A stretch of 64,000 nucleotides of DNA from Bacillus chungangensis (GTDB lineage: Bacteria; Bacillota; Bacilli; Bacillales; Bacillaceae_C): positions 1 through 64,000 of the forward strand of contig NZ_JAUSTT010000022.1 in NCBI RefSeq assembly GCF_030812995.1, read 5' to 3'. The first letter of the stretch is position 1. Every line of letters starts with the position of its first letter. The notes under the pieces are model-generated. The model worked only from the letters and a program-made list of their open reading frames with translations, was not told where the DNA came from and ran no database searches. The translations under genes and the position numbers were made by a program. Positions 38,395-48,055 of the stretch are shown here, piece by piece.

Positions 38395-38580
38395 AAAAAT
38401 ACAGAAGGCAGCACTTGCTTGATAATAAGACAAGTGTTCCCTTGCATCACAAACGATTTTTAAATAAAGAGAGAAGTTCTAATGTATGCGAAATACGTTA
38501 TAGTACATTAACGTATGGATTTTTAAGCTCAAATGAGAAGAAAAGGGGAAATAAGCAATCATTTCCCCTGTTTCTCAAAA
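38395..38580 (-). promoter_or_regulatory. Two hairpins between appA and appB (operon 1)
   Basis: GGGGAAATAAGCAATCATTTCCCC (about 38548-38571) forms an 8-bp stem just after appA. CACTTG/CAAGTG arms (about 38411-38436) make a second. Such stems after a binding-protein gene often cause partial termination or protect the upstream transcript, giving more binding protein than permease; function here is inferred. Confidence 0.5.
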
Positions 38581-38590
38581 TACAACTTGC

Positions 38591-40252
38591 TTATTTTTCT
38601 TCTTCCAACCACCATTTGTTAGCATGATAAATTTGATTTTTTGGATGGAATTCATAGCCTCTCAAGTTTTTCGGCATTGCTCTATACTCATCTGGATAGT
38701 ATAAGAAAGTGTACGGTTGATCTTCAGCAATCTGCGCTTGGATTTCACCAATCATTTCTTTTCGTTTTTCACGGTCTTTTTCTTTTAACTGTGCTTCCAT
38801 TAAAGGATCAATGTCAGGGTTGGAGTACCCTTGCATATTATTTCCTTTTTCCATTTCATCAGTATGGAAAATGCCGCTTGGATCTGGATCAATTGCCAAA
38901 CTCCAGCCCATTACAACCGCTTCAAAATTACGCTCTACAGAATTAAGATCTTTAATAAGAGCGCTAAATTCCATAATGGCCGGCTTCGCGTCAATACCAA
39001 CTTCTTTTAATTGTTCTTGCAAAATAACAGCAACATCTTCACGAACTTTGTTGCCTTGGTTCGTTTTGATTTCAAATGAAAATTTCTTTCCGTCTTTTTC
39101 TAGAATGCCATCAGCTCCTGGCTCCCAGCCAGCTTCTGCCAACAATTCTTTTGCTTTTTCACGATCGAAATCAAATTTCGGTACATCTGGATTGTATGCC
39201 CAGCTTAATGGACTTTCTGGCACGTGTGCTACTTCACCATGTCCATCCATTACATTCTCAACAATTTCTTCACGATTAATTGCATGTGTAATCGCCTGAC
39301 GAACTTTTTTATCTTTAAACAAATCATTACGCATGTTATACCCTAAATACGTATAAGATAGTGCCATGCTGTTTTCAAGTCGTAAATTCGCAGCATCAGC
39401 AAATGCTTCTACTGTTTCTACATCTGGTTGGTCAACTTGAGGAAAATAGTTGATATCTCCAGATTGTAATTGGGCAAGCATTGTGTTCGCATCTGGAACG
39501 ATTTTATAAGTAATGGTATCCAAATATGGACGTCCATCAAAGTAGTCTTCAAATGCTTCTACTTTTACATATTCGCCATCTTTCCATTCAACAAATTTAA
39601 ATGGACCAGCACCAATTGGATTTTTCGTATTAAATTCATGTTCCCCTAAATCAGCAATCGGAACATCGCCTAAAATATGTTCAGGCAAGATCGCAAAGCC
39701 AAGTCCAATCAATGGGAACTGGACATCTACTTCCTTCATATGGAATTTAACTGTATAATCATCGACTTTTTCAACACTTTCTAATGATTTAAAATATGCG
39801 GCGCGCACCCCATCATAGTCTGGGCTTAATGGAATGTTGTAAGTAAAGACAACATCGTCGGCATTTAATTCTTCACCATCGTGGAATTTAATGCCTTCTT
39901 TGATCTTTACCGTATACGTTAACGCATCTTCTGATTCTTCGACACTTTCTGCCGCAGCGCCTTCTGTCGTTTGATTAAAATCAAGATCAGCACTTGTTAA
40001 ACCGATAAACATCATGTCAATGATATTACTGCTGACGTTATCGTTGTAATACAGATTATTAAAATTAGTTGGTGAGCCACTAATACCAAAGACAAGGTCG
40101 CCACCGTATTGCGGTTCTCCAGTAGATTCTTCTTTTTTGCCATCGCCAGAACTTTTTTCTGAATCTTTGCTTGCATCTTTACCGCCGCACGCTGCTAGAA
40201 ACATAGAAAGCACTAGCATCATGCTCAATAACAGATACGCTTTTTTCTTCAT
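38591..40252 (-). CDS. appA: Oligopeptide-binding lipoprotein, AppA type (operon 1)
   Basis: A 553-aa extracellular solute-binding protein of family 5. The signal peptide ends in lipobox LAACGG (Cys22), followed by a Lys/Ser/Glu-rich tether. Family motifs include KEGIKFHDGEELNADDVVFTY, given partly, NPIGAGPFKF and the C-terminal region KWWLEEEK. GGGGGGAAG lies 6 nt before the ATG. It captures peptides for the AppBCDF complex. Specificity cannot be read off; the second operon codes for a clearly different paralogue. Confidence 0.93.
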   Translation of the reverse strand: MKKKAYLLLSMMLVLSMFLAACGGKDASKDSEKSSGDGKKEESTGEPQYGGDLVFGISGSPTNFNNLYYNDNVSSNIIDMMFIGLTSADLDFNQTTEGAAAESVEESEDALTYTVKIKEGIKFHDGEELNADDVVFTYNIPLSPDYDGVRAAYFKSLESVEKVDDYTVKFHMKEVDVQFPLIGLGFAILPEHILGDVPIADLGEHEFNTKNPIGAGPFKFVEWKDGEYVKVEAFEDYFDGRPYLDTITYKIVPDANTMLAQLQSGDINYFPQVDQPDVETVEAFADAANLRLENSMALSYTYLGYNMRNDLFKDKKVRQAITHAINREEIVENVMDGHGEVAHVPESPLSWAYNPDVPKFDFDREKAKELLAEAGWEPGADGILEKDGKKFSFEIKTNQGNKVREDVAVILQEQLKEVGIDAKPAIMEFSALIKDLNSVERNFEAVVMGWSLAIDPDPSGIFHTDEMEKGNNMQGYSNPDIDPLMEAQLKEKDREKRKEMIGEIQAQIAEDQPYTFLYYPDEYRAMPKNLRGYEFHPKNQIYHANKWWLEEEK

Positions 40253-40364
40253 TTTCTTCCCCCCATTATTATTTTCATATGTTCATAGTCGTATAAAACG
40301 TTGAAGCTCTGAACCATCACCCCTTTCAATCGACTGTGTACAGCATTTTAGGGTTCACTGTACT

Positions 40365-41384
40365 CTAGTACAAGTGACAAGCAACGAAATGCTCTTTTTT
40401 GATTTCCTTAAACTCAGGCACTGCCTGGCGGCAAATATCTTTTGCCATAGGGCATCTCGTATGAAAGACACATCCTTTTGGCGGATTAGCTGGGCTCGGC
40501 AGTTCTCCTTGCAGTACAATCCGCTCTCGCCTTGCGACGCCTTTTTTACGCGGCACAGGAACAGCGGAGAGCAATGCTTGTGTGTAAGGATGGAGTGGCT
40601 CAGAGAAAAGACTATTTTTTGAAGCTAATTCCATCATTTTTCCTAAATACATGACGCCAACACGGTCGCTTATATGGCGAACGACACTTAAATCATGAGA
40701 GATAAAAATATAAGTAAGTCCAAATTCATCTTGTAAATCTTTCATTAAATTAATAATTTGCGCTTGAATGGACACATCGAGCGCAGAAACGGATTCATCT
40801 GCAATAATTAAATCTGGATTCAACGCTAATGCCCGCGCAATACCAACACGCTGCCGCTGTCCTCCAGAAAATTCATGCGGATAGCGATTAATGAAGGATG
40901 GATTAAAACCGACTTTATCTAATAGGTCTTCCATCCTTTCTTCCCGTTCTTTCTTGCTATACATATTATGTGTAATATAAGGCTCACTCAAAATGGCCTT
41001 TAAAGTTTTTCGTGGGTTCATCGACGCATACGGATCTTGAAAAATCATTTGAATATCTTTCCGTACGGTCGTCCTCATATGTTTCTCAGAAAGATGAGAG
41101 ATATCTTTTCCTTTAAAGAGGATGCTACCATCAGTAGGCTCATATAGACGAATAATCGTCCTGCCAGCTGTTGACTTTCCACAGCCAGATTCACCAACAA
41201 TTCCGAGCGTTTCTCCTTGCTTTACCATCATGTCTACACCATCAACTGCTTTTACATGGCCGACTGTTCTTTGAAAAACACCTGCTTTAATCGGGAAGTG
41301 TTTTTTTAAATTCTTTACCTCTAGCAAATATTCTGAATCATATGTTTTCGTTTTTTGTACGTTCTCTTGAGCAGCCGTTTTCAT
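40365..41384 (-). CDS. appF: Oligopeptide transporter ATP-binding protein, AppF/OppF type (operon 1)
   Basis: A 339-aa ATPase with Walker A GESGCGKS, signature FSGGQRQR, Walker B LIIADESVSALD (Glu present) and H-loop ISHD. The C-terminal oligopeptide extension carries a CxxxxCP-type FeS or zinc motif (GCVFHTRCP and DICRQ). It overlaps appD by 4 bp (ATGA). Confidence 0.93.
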   Translation of the reverse strand: MKTAAQENVQKTKTYDSEYLLEVKNLKKHFPIKAGVFQRTVGHVKAVDGVDMMVKQGETLGIVGESGCGKSTAGRTIIRLYEPTDGSILFKGKDISHLSEKHMRTTVRKDIQMIFQDPYASMNPRKTLKAILSEPYITHNMYSKKEREERMEDLLDKVGFNPSFINRYPHEFSGGQRQRVGIARALALNPDLIIADESVSALDVSIQAQIINLMKDLQDEFGLTYIFISHDLSVVRHISDRVGVMYLGKMMELASKNSLFSEPLHPYTQALLSAVPVPRKKGVARRERIVLQGELPSPANPPKGCVFHTRCPMAKDICRQAVPEFKEIKKEHFVACHLY

Positions 41385-42385
41385 GCTTTTGCCTCCTCCT
41401 CGTCAGATAAAAAACAACGGACTGAACGGCCATCACGCGTCGGTTTTAGTTCAGGCTGTTCTTTCAGACAGCGTTCAAACGCATGAGGACACCGAGGAGC
41501 AAAGCGACATCCTTTTGGGAAGTGTTCTGGAGACGGAACATTTCCGACAATGGAATCGAGCCGATCCTTGTCGCCATCTATAGGTGGGATGGAATCCATC
41601 AACCCGATCGTATATGGGTGTAGAGGTTCATCAAATAAATCCTCTACAGCAGCCTCTTCCACAACTTGTCCACAGTACATGACAAGCACTCGATCCGCAA
41701 CATCCGAAACGACCCCTAGATCATGAGTAATGATTAATATCGATGTATCAAACTTCTCACTTACTTCCTTCATTAAATCTAATATTTGCGCTTGAATCGT
41801 TACATCCAGCGCTGTCGTAGGTTCATCTGCAATTAACAGTTTAGGGTTGCAGCTCATTGCCATCGCGATCATTACCCGCTGTCTCATTCCACCGGAGAGT
41901 CTATGTGGATAATCATCAATGATTTCTGCTGCCCTAGAGAAGCCTACTAATTGTAACAATTCAATGGCTTTTTTTGTCGCTTCTTTTTTTGACATTTTTT
42001 GATGGTAAATAAGTACTTCTACAATTTGTTCACCAATTGTCAAAACTGGGTTGAGTGATGTCATTGGCTCCTGAAAAATCATCGAGATATCGTTGCCGCG
42101 TATATGGCACATCTCATCTTCTGAAACTTTCACAAGATCGCGGCCTTCTAATAGAATTTCACCATCGACAATTTTCCCCGGGGGACTTGGAATTAAACGC
42201 ATAATGGATAGGGAAGTGATACTTTTTCCTGAACCTGACTCCCCTACAAGAGCAACCGTTTCCCCTTTATTTATTTTTAAATCAACGCCGTCAACGGCTG
42301 GAATCACTTTTTTTCTGCGAAAAAAATGTGTTTTCAAATTTTTTACTTCTAACAAAGTGGACAAACTTTTCACCATCCTCATCAT
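41381..42385 (-). CDS. appD: Oligopeptide transporter ATP-binding protein, AppD/OppD type (operon 1)
   Basis: First gene of operon 1. 334 aa with Walker A GESGSGKS, signature LSGGMRQR (typical of OppD), Walker B LLIADEPTTALD, H-loop ITHD and the C-terminal cysteine cluster GCRFAPRCPHAFERC. The start at 42385 is uncertain: ATGATGAGGATGGTG offers several in-frame codons, and no strong ribosome binding site stands out. A CodY-like box lies about 315 bp upstream. Confidence 0.9.
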   Translation of the reverse strand: MMRMVKSLSTLLEVKNLKTHFFRRKKVIPAVDGVDLKINKGETVALVGESGSGKSITSLSIMRLIPSPPGKIVDGEILLEGRDLVKVSEDEMCHIRGNDISMIFQEPMTSLNPVLTIGEQIVEVLIYHQKMSKKEATKKAIELLQLVGFSRAAEIIDDYPHRLSGGMRQRVMIAMAMSCNPKLLIADEPTTALDVTIQAQILDLMKEVSEKFDTSILIITHDLGVVSDVADRVLVMYCGQVVEEAAVEDLFDEPLHPYTIGLMDSIPPIDGDKDRLDSIVGNVPSPEHFPKGCRFAPRCPHAFERCLKEQPELKPTRDGRSVRCFLSDEEEAKA

Positions 42386-43038
42386 GCTACAAAAAAAAAT
42401 CTAGGAATCAAGCAAAAAGGAAATAACTTTGGGATGAAAGCGCTTCAATTGTATGAATATACAATTTTCCCTAGTAGGAGAACCCTGTTTTTCATCTTGA
42501 TCAACAGGCGGGGATGCTGCACTTGTCTGCTATCAATCATGTATTTCCTTTCTTTCCTAGAAAACGACAATTTGAGCGTTAAATATTTACCACGCTCTCG
42601 TGATAGCAAGTTGTTAAGTTAATTACCTTGCAACGGTACGACTTATTTGTATATTATTACAAAGCAATTACAAAATGCAAGTTATTTTTTATAACAGCTT
42701 ATTTTCTAAAAAATAAAAATAATATTTAAAACGAGGAAACGCTTTGTCTTTATTGGATTATAACACAAATACATCCATGCTATTTCATTATTTTTCTATA
42801 AAATGAAAGAATTTTGGATTGAATAAAGTGAGAAAACTCATTTTAATTTTTATATTTACACATCACCGTAGTAACGTGATAGAATCGTGTTTTCATCGTC
42901 TTTCTGTTAAACTTTGTTTTATATCATAAAGATCGTATAAATATTCATTACTAATAAATGAATATTCAAATTATTGTTTGTTGCAGCGAAAATATGACAT
43001 GAAAATAATGATATTTTTTAAATAGTAAATGACAAATA
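42386..43038. other. 650-bp spacer between the two app operons
   Basis: AT-rich and without a supported gene; one short plus-strand frame (42434-42622) lacks a ribosome binding site. It holds the promoter of operon 1 and the CodY-like box at 42700, and ends at the terminator of operon 2. Confidence 0.5.
42700..42714. promoter_or_regulatory. CodY-like box upstream of app operon 1
   Basis: TATTTTCTAAAAAAT matches 12 of 15 positions of the CodY consensus AATTTTCWGAAAATT. In B. subtilis the app operon is repressed by CodY when branched-chain amino acids and GTP are high. A similar box lies before operon 2, which strengthens the call. Confidence 0.5.
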
Positions 43039-43067
43039 AACTCGTTTAAACAAATTTTAAACGAGTT
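43039..43067 (-). terminator. Terminator of app operon 2
   Basis: AACTCGTTTAAA pairs with TTTAAACGAGTT, overlapping the appC stop codon, and the minus strand continues TTTATTTG. Confidence 0.8.
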
Positions 43068-43963
43068 CATTTCGGATTGAAAGCATCCTTTAATCCTTCG
43101 CCTATAAAATTGATGGATAAAATGGTCATTGTAATAATAGTTGCAGGTGGTATCCAAATCCATGGTTTATATTGAAGAACATCTGGTTCCTTTGCTGAAG
43201 ATAGCATATTGCCCCAACTTGGCACTTCTTGCGGCACCCCGAAACCTAGGTAGCTTAAACCTGCTTCGACAACGATCATCCCTGCAAATAGTAATGAAGC
43301 TTGTACGATGATTGTCGAAACGACGTTTGGAAGCAAATGCTTTACAATAATTTTATAAGGGGAACAGCCAATCGAAATGGATGCCAAAATATATTCATTT
43401 TCTTTTTCAGCTAAAATTTTGCTGCGTACAATCCGAGCAACTCCTCCCCAAGATAGGATGCTAATGACGAATATTAATACCCAAACACCTGAAACTTTTC
43501 CAAACAGAATCATATTAAGAACAAGGACAAATACTAAAAATGGAAAGTTTAAGATGAAATCAGTAAAACGCATGAGAAGATCGTCGATTATACCGCCAAA
43601 ATAACCTGCAATTGAACCAATTACAGTGCCAATTAAAACGATAAAAAAAGTACATGACATGCCAACTAAAAGAGAAACTCGCCCCCCGTACAGCAGTCTT
43701 GTAAATACATCTCGACCACTTTTATCTGTTCCGAGCCAATGTTCTTGTGATGGCGTCAATGACATTTGGCCAATATTGACTTTGGAAATGTCAATCGTCG
43801 TTACATATGGTGCTGCAAAGGAGGTAATGACGACAAGCAATAAAAAACTTGTACTGATCATTGCTAATTTATTTTTTAAAAACTTCCTGCGCGCAATTGC
43901 CCATGGAGATAGACTCAATTTATAAGGATTTTTCTTTACATTCTTTCGTGTGACAATGTCCAT
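43067..43963 (-). CDS. appC: Oligopeptide ABC transporter permease, AppC/OppC type (operon 2)
   Basis: A 298-aa six-helix permease with [19 protein letters not shown] in the outer loop and GLSYLGFGVPQEVPSWG, hallmarks of OppC/DppC. Compared with the operon 1 copy it is shorter at the N-terminus. Last gene of the operon, 14 bp after appB. Confidence 0.92.
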   Translation of the reverse strand: MDIVTRKNVKKNPYKLSLSPWAIARRKFLKNKLAMISTSFLLLVVITSFAAPYVTTIDISKVNIGQMSLTPSQEHWLGTDKSGRDVFTRLLYGGRVSLLVGMSCTFFIVLIGTVIGSIAGYFGGIIDDLLMRFTDFILNFPFLVFVLVLNMILFGKVSGVWVLIFVISILSWGGVARIVRSKILAEKENEYILASISIGCSPYKIIVKHLLPNVVSTIIVQASLLFAGMIVVEAGLSYLGFGVPQEVPSWGNMLSSAKEPDVLQYKPWIWIPPATIITMTILSINFIGEGLKDAFNPK

Positions 43964-43977
43964 TTGCCAGCCCCCTT

Positions 43978-44943
43978 TTAATCTAGCCGAATTCGCGGAT
44001 CAACAATTCCGTATAAAATGTCTGCAAGTAAATTTCCAAAAAGGGTTAAAAAAGAAAACATCATCGTCAAAGTCATTAAAACGGGATAATCTCGCGTTTG
44101 AACAGAATTTAAAAACAATTGTCCAATGCCAGGGTACGTAAAAATGGTTTCAGTAATAATCGCACCATTGACAAGAGAAACAAGGTCAAATCCTAAAAAA
44201 GTAACGATTGTAATAATGGAGTTTCGTAAAATGTGAACATGATAGATTTTACTTTCCCGTGTTCCTTTTGCCCTTGCAGTCCGCACGAAGTCTTTGCGGC
44301 TATTTTCAATTATGTCGTTTCTTAAAAACTGTGTATAGCTAGCGGTGCTTAATGCTCCTAGTACGACAGCCGGTAAAATAACGTGCCGAATGCGGCTAAG
44401 CCAATAGTCAACTGTTCCTTCCGTTAATTGAATATCTACAGAACCATTGGAAGGAAATACATTCAGCTGAAAAGAAAAAATATAAATGGCAAAAACAGCA
44501 GCAACAAAAGATGGAATAGCCAAACCGAGATAATTAAGCCCCCCAATGAGATGATCGCCAAGTGTGTATGGTTTTCTTCCAGCATAAATCCCCATCACAA
44601 AAGCGAGAATATAAGTAATGAAAAGCGCTGATGCACTTAAAAAAATGGTATTTGGAATCTTTTCAGCGATGATATCTTTAACAGGCATATGGAAACGTGT
44701 TGATTTTCCAAAGTCGCCCTTCATAAAATTGCTAATCCAGCGAATATATTGTGTAAAAATAGGGTCATTATATCCGAGTCTTTCTCTCATTTCTTCGATA
44801 TACTTTGCATCGGTAATTTCTGGATCAATTTCTCCACTGAAGGGGTCTCCTGGCATTAATTTTGCAAGTGAAAACACAACAATGGAGATAAGGATTAACA
44901 TTGGAATCATACCAAGTATTCTTCTCAGGCTATATTTAAGCAT
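43978..44943 (-). CDS. appB: Oligopeptide ABC transporter permease, AppB/OppB type (operon 2)
   Basis: A 321-aa permease, N-terminus MLKYSLRRILGMIPML, outer loop RERLGYNDPIFTQYIRW and coupling region RTARAKGTRESKIYHVHILRN given in part. It is separated from appA by 375 bp containing a diverged copy of the dispersed repeat, again an unusually long gap at the same place as in operon 1. Confidence 0.92.
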   Translation of the reverse strand: MLKYSLRRILGMIPMLILISIVVFSLAKLMPGDPFSGEIDPEITDAKYIEEMRERLGYNDPIFTQYIRWISNFMKGDFGKSTRFHMPVKDIIAEKIPNTIFLSASALFITYILAFVMGIYAGRKPYTLGDHLIGGLNYLGLAIPSFVAAVFAIYIFSFQLNVFPSNGSVDIQLTEGTVDYWLSRIRHVILPAVVLGALSTASYTQFLRNDIIENSRKDFVRTARAKGTRESKIYHVHILRNSIITIVTFLGFDLVSLVNGAIITETIFTYPGIGQLFLNSVQTRDYPVLMTLTMMFSFLTLFGNLLADILYGIVDPRIRLD

Positions 44944-44985
44944 TAGACATTCCTCCTCCCCTTATCTATTCAGCTTTTGTATTGC

Positions 44986-45296
44986 ATCAGTGGGGGTTCA
45001 TCAATAACTCCCCACTGATAGATATTTCACTTCATCCACTTTTTACTTGCCGTCAAGCGACACCTTGAGAGAGAAAACACCTTTTTAGTTCATAAGATAT
45101 ATTGTTGGATCGAACAAATCGGACATTTTTCCAAAATAGATTCTGAGTATGAGAAGTCAAAGATAAGAGAAGTTTCCCATTAATTATATCTAGGATACTT
45201 TCCTTTCAGATAGAGGGGTCTTCCGCAACAAGACATCGAACAAAATAGTGTCCTTTTTTGAGGACGTTTCGTTCTTAGCTTGAGATCCTCTTGCAC
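44986..45296. repeat. Diverged, rearranged copy of the dispersed hairpin repeat inside app operon 2
   Basis: ATCAGTGGGG (44986) pairs with CCCCACTGAT (45010), equal to the left-end hairpin of the family. At 45117-45135 CGAACAAATCGGACATTTT matches the GGACATTTGAC region in plus orientation. At about 45225-45296 the minus strand reads GGATCTCAAGCTAAGAACG, ACGTCCTCAAAAAAGG and GTTCGATG, the family middle in the opposite direction. So pieces in both orientations are joined. Its hairpins lie between appA and appB and could attenuate the distal genes. Confidence 0.6.
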
Positions 45297-45318
45297 GTAT
45301 ACAAGTAATTGATTCACT

Positions 45319-47037
45319 TTATTCCTCAATCCACCATTCATGAGGTCTATTTTTCCCAGAAAGGTCTAAAGTCACCCCTTTCACTCTCTTTGAAACAGCC
45401 ATTACGTTTTCCAATTCGGCAATCGGCAACAGCGGCAATTCTTCATTTAAGAGTTTTTGCCATTCTACATAAATTGCTTTCCGCTTTTCCTGGTCAGTTC
45501 CAACAATCTCCATATTTAATGCATCTTCAATTAACTTGTCACTTTCATTATTTACCCATCTAGGGTAATTCAAGATCGTATCAGAAGCCCAAATACCTGA
45601 CGGGTCAGGGTCTGCACCAGTTGACCAGCCACCAAAGAATGCCTCTACAGAAGGGTCCGCATTTTGCAATTGATCATAGTAAAGGTTTGCATCGATCATG
45701 TTTAATTCGGTCTTGATGCCTACATCTTCCCAATATTGAGTAATTGCTTTTGCCCGCGCCTCAAATGTTGGGTTGCCAGTATCATAGTGGCCGAATTTAA
45801 TGACAAATTTCTCACCATTTGGATCTTCACGCCAGCCATCTCCATCCACATCTTTGTATCCAGCCTCATCTAATAGCTCCTGTGCTTTTTCAGGGTCATA
45901 CTTATACTGTTTTAACAAATCGTTATCAGCGGAAATCCAGTGTGCTGTTGGAATTGGGCGATTCACTACTTTCCCTAGTCCAAAGTAGAACGCATCGACC
46001 CATTCGTTTCTATCAATTGCTGTAAGAAGAGCTTGACGGAGCAGCTTGTTTTGAAATTTTGGCTCATTCATGATGTTTTTCTCCCCATCCCAAGTGCCAA
46101 GTCTGAAGCCAATGTAGTAATAAGTTTTATCAGGAGCTCTAACCACTTCTACATTTCCGAGTTTCTCAATTTCCTCCAAATTACTCGGATGAAATTCTGT
46201 CATGTCAAGTGCTGCGTTCTTTAACTCTCCAACAATGATCTCTGGGGCAATTACTTTAATAATCACTTTTTCGATATGCGGCTTTCCTTGCCAATAATCT
46301 TCATTGCGAACAAGTTCGACAGACTCGCCGGGAATTATTTTACTCACCTTATATGGACCGAGTCCAATCGGTTTTAGCCGCACTTGTGGTGAACCTGGTT
46401 GATCTTCAACTTTAACATTTTCAAACTCTTTTCGAGACATCGGATATGTCCAGACGTTTTCCAGATTATTTACTCTTGCTTCATCAAACGTTATTTCAAT
46501 CGTATAATCATCTATTTTCTTCAATCCCGAAATGCTATCTGCTTTTCCTTCCCGATAGGCAGGAACCCCTTCAATCGTTTGTACATTTTTGTAGCGCGGC
46601 CCCTCGTATTTTGCATCAGCAAGCACCTCGATGCTAAAAATCCAATCATCTACTGTTAACTCTTCACCGTTATGCCATTTTACTCCCTTTTCAAATGTAA
46701 ACAGATACGTTTTGTTGTCTTCTGTTTCCCATTTGGCGATACTTGGCTGCGGCCTAAGCTCTTCGTCATACGTTATTAAGCCATCATCAAAAAAATCAAT
46801 CACTTCACTATCTACTGTACCTTTGTAATAATTAACATTGAAAATTCCATCTGGCGGACTATCAATGGCATAGACGAGAGTTCCACCATCTCTAGGACCT
46901 GAAGAGATTGGCTTCTCTATTTCTTTCTCTTGATTTTCATCTCGTTTCGTTGCTTTATTGCCGCTACAAGCGACTAAAAAAATCGATGCAACAAGAAATA
47001 CTGCTGTTATCCATAAGAAAGATTTTCTTTTTAGCAA
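45319..47037 (-). CDS. appA: Oligopeptide-binding lipoprotein, AppA type (operon 2)
   Basis: A 572-aa family-5 solute-binding protein. The signal peptide (WITAVFLVASIFL) ends with lipobox LVACSG. Motifs include KGVKWHNGEELTVDDW, GLGPYKVSK and the C-terminus RPHEWWIEE. I chose the TTG at 47037, which has GGGGGG 8 nt upstream and gives a normal signal peptide; the longer frame runs into appF. An Asp/Gly stretch DVDGDGWREDPNGEK looks like a small Ca-binding loop also seen in related binding proteins. Its sequence differs much from the operon 1 copy, so peptide preference probably differs too. Confidence 0.9.
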   Translation of the reverse strand: MLKRKSFLWITAVFLVASIFLVACSGNKATKRDENQEKEIEKPISSGPRDGGTLVYAIDSPPDGIFNVNYYKGTVDSEVIDFFDDGLITYDEELRPQPSIAKWETEDNKTYLFTFEKGVKWHNGEELTVDDWIFSIEVLADAKYEGPRYKNVQTIEGVPAYREGKADSISGLKKIDDYTIEITFDEARVNNLENVWTYPMSRKEFENVKVEDQPGSPQVRLKPIGLGPYKVSKIIPGESVELVRNEDYWQGKPHIEKVIIKVIAPEIIVGELKNAALDMTEFHPSNLEEIEKLGNVEVVRAPDKTYYYIGFRLGTWDGEKNIMNEPKFQNKLLRQALLTAIDRNEWVDAFYFGLGKVVNRPIPTAHWISADNDLLKQYKYDPEKAQELLDEAGYKDVDGDGWREDPNGEKFVIKFGHYDTGNPTFEARAKAITQYWEDVGIKTELNMIDANLYYDQLQNADPSVEAFFGGWSTGADPDPSGIWASDTILNYPRWVNNESDKLIEDALNMEIVGTDQEKRKAIYVEWQKLLNEELPLLPIAELENVMAVSKRVKGVTLDLSGKNRPHEWWIEE

Positions 47038-47062
47038 TGATCTTTCCCCCCATCGTAAATAT

Positions 47063-48055
47063 TCAATCGTAGAGAATACAAGCAACCTGATGTCCTTGTT
47101 TCACCTCCTTTAAAATTGGCTTCACCTGCTGACACTTTTCTTCTGCTACTGGGCATCTCGTATGAAAAGGACAGCCCGACGGTGGATGAACGGGATTAGG
47201 AACATCACCTTCAAGAACAATCCTTTCCTTTTTCTTTCGTGGATCTGGCTCGGGGATTGCTGAAATCAACGCTTGTGTGTAAGGATGCAGCGGATTTCTA
47301 TATAAGTTTTTTTTATCCGCAAGTTCTACGATATTTCCTAAGTACATGACCCCAATCCGGTCACTCATATGTTTAACGACACTTAAATCGTGAGCAATAA
47401 ATAAATAAGTTAAACCAAATTCATGCTGTAATTCTTTTAGCAGATTTAATACTTGCGATTGGACAGATACATCTAGAGCTGAAACAGGTTCATCTGCAAT
47501 AATCAGCTTAGGTTTAAGTGCAAGCGAACGTGCAATCCCAATCCGTTGTCTTTGTCCCCCGGAAAATTCATGTGCATATTTATAATATGCATCTTTAGGC
47601 AATCCGACTTTTGTTAATAACTCCATCACTTCCGTTTTTAATTGTTTCATCCTTTTGCCTGTATAATTTCGCAGCGGCTCTGATATGATATCCCCAACCA
47701 TTTGTTTCGGATTCAATGATGCATAAGGATCTTGGAATACCATTTGAAAATTTTTTCTCTCCCTCCGTAATGTTCGCCCCCGTATATGAGTAATATCTTT
47801 TCCGTTAAAAAAAATTTTTCCTGCTGTAGGCTGAAGCAGTCTTAGTATCGTTCTTCCAACTGTTGATTTCCCACAACCAGACTCTCCTACAAGACCGAAT
47901 GTTTCCCCGCTTTTAATTGTAAAACTAATGTTATCAACTGCTTTTACTTCAGCAACTTTTCTTCGTAAAAAACCGCCCTTAACTGGATAATAGGTTTTCA
48001 GATTTTGAACGTCTAATAATTGTTTGTTATTTCTCCAGTCTGTGTTTTTCATCAC
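47063..48055 (-). CDS. appF: Oligopeptide transporter ATP-binding protein, AppF/OppF type (operon 2)
   Basis: 330 aa; Walker A GESGCGKS, signature FSGGQRQR, Walker B LIIADEPVSALD, H-loop IAHD, C-terminal cysteine motif GCPFHTRCPVAEEKC. It overlaps appD by 4 bp. Same layout as the operon 1 protein. Confidence 0.92.
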   Translation of the reverse strand: MMKNTDWRNNKQLLDVQNLKTYYPVKGGFLRRKVAEVKAVDNISFTIKSGETFGLVGESGCGKSTVGRTILRLLQPTAGKIFFNGKDITHIRGRTLRRERKNFQMVFQDPYASLNPKQMVGDIISEPLRNYTGKRMKQLKTEVMELLTKVGLPKDAYYKYAHEFSGGQRQRIGIARSLALKPKLIIADEPVSALDVSVQSQVLNLLKELQHEFGLTYLFIAHDLSVVKHMSDRIGVMYLGNIVELADKKNLYRNPLHPYTQALISAIPEPDPRKKKERIVLEGDVPNPVHPPSGCPFHTRCPVAEEKCQQVKPILKEVKQGHQVACILYD

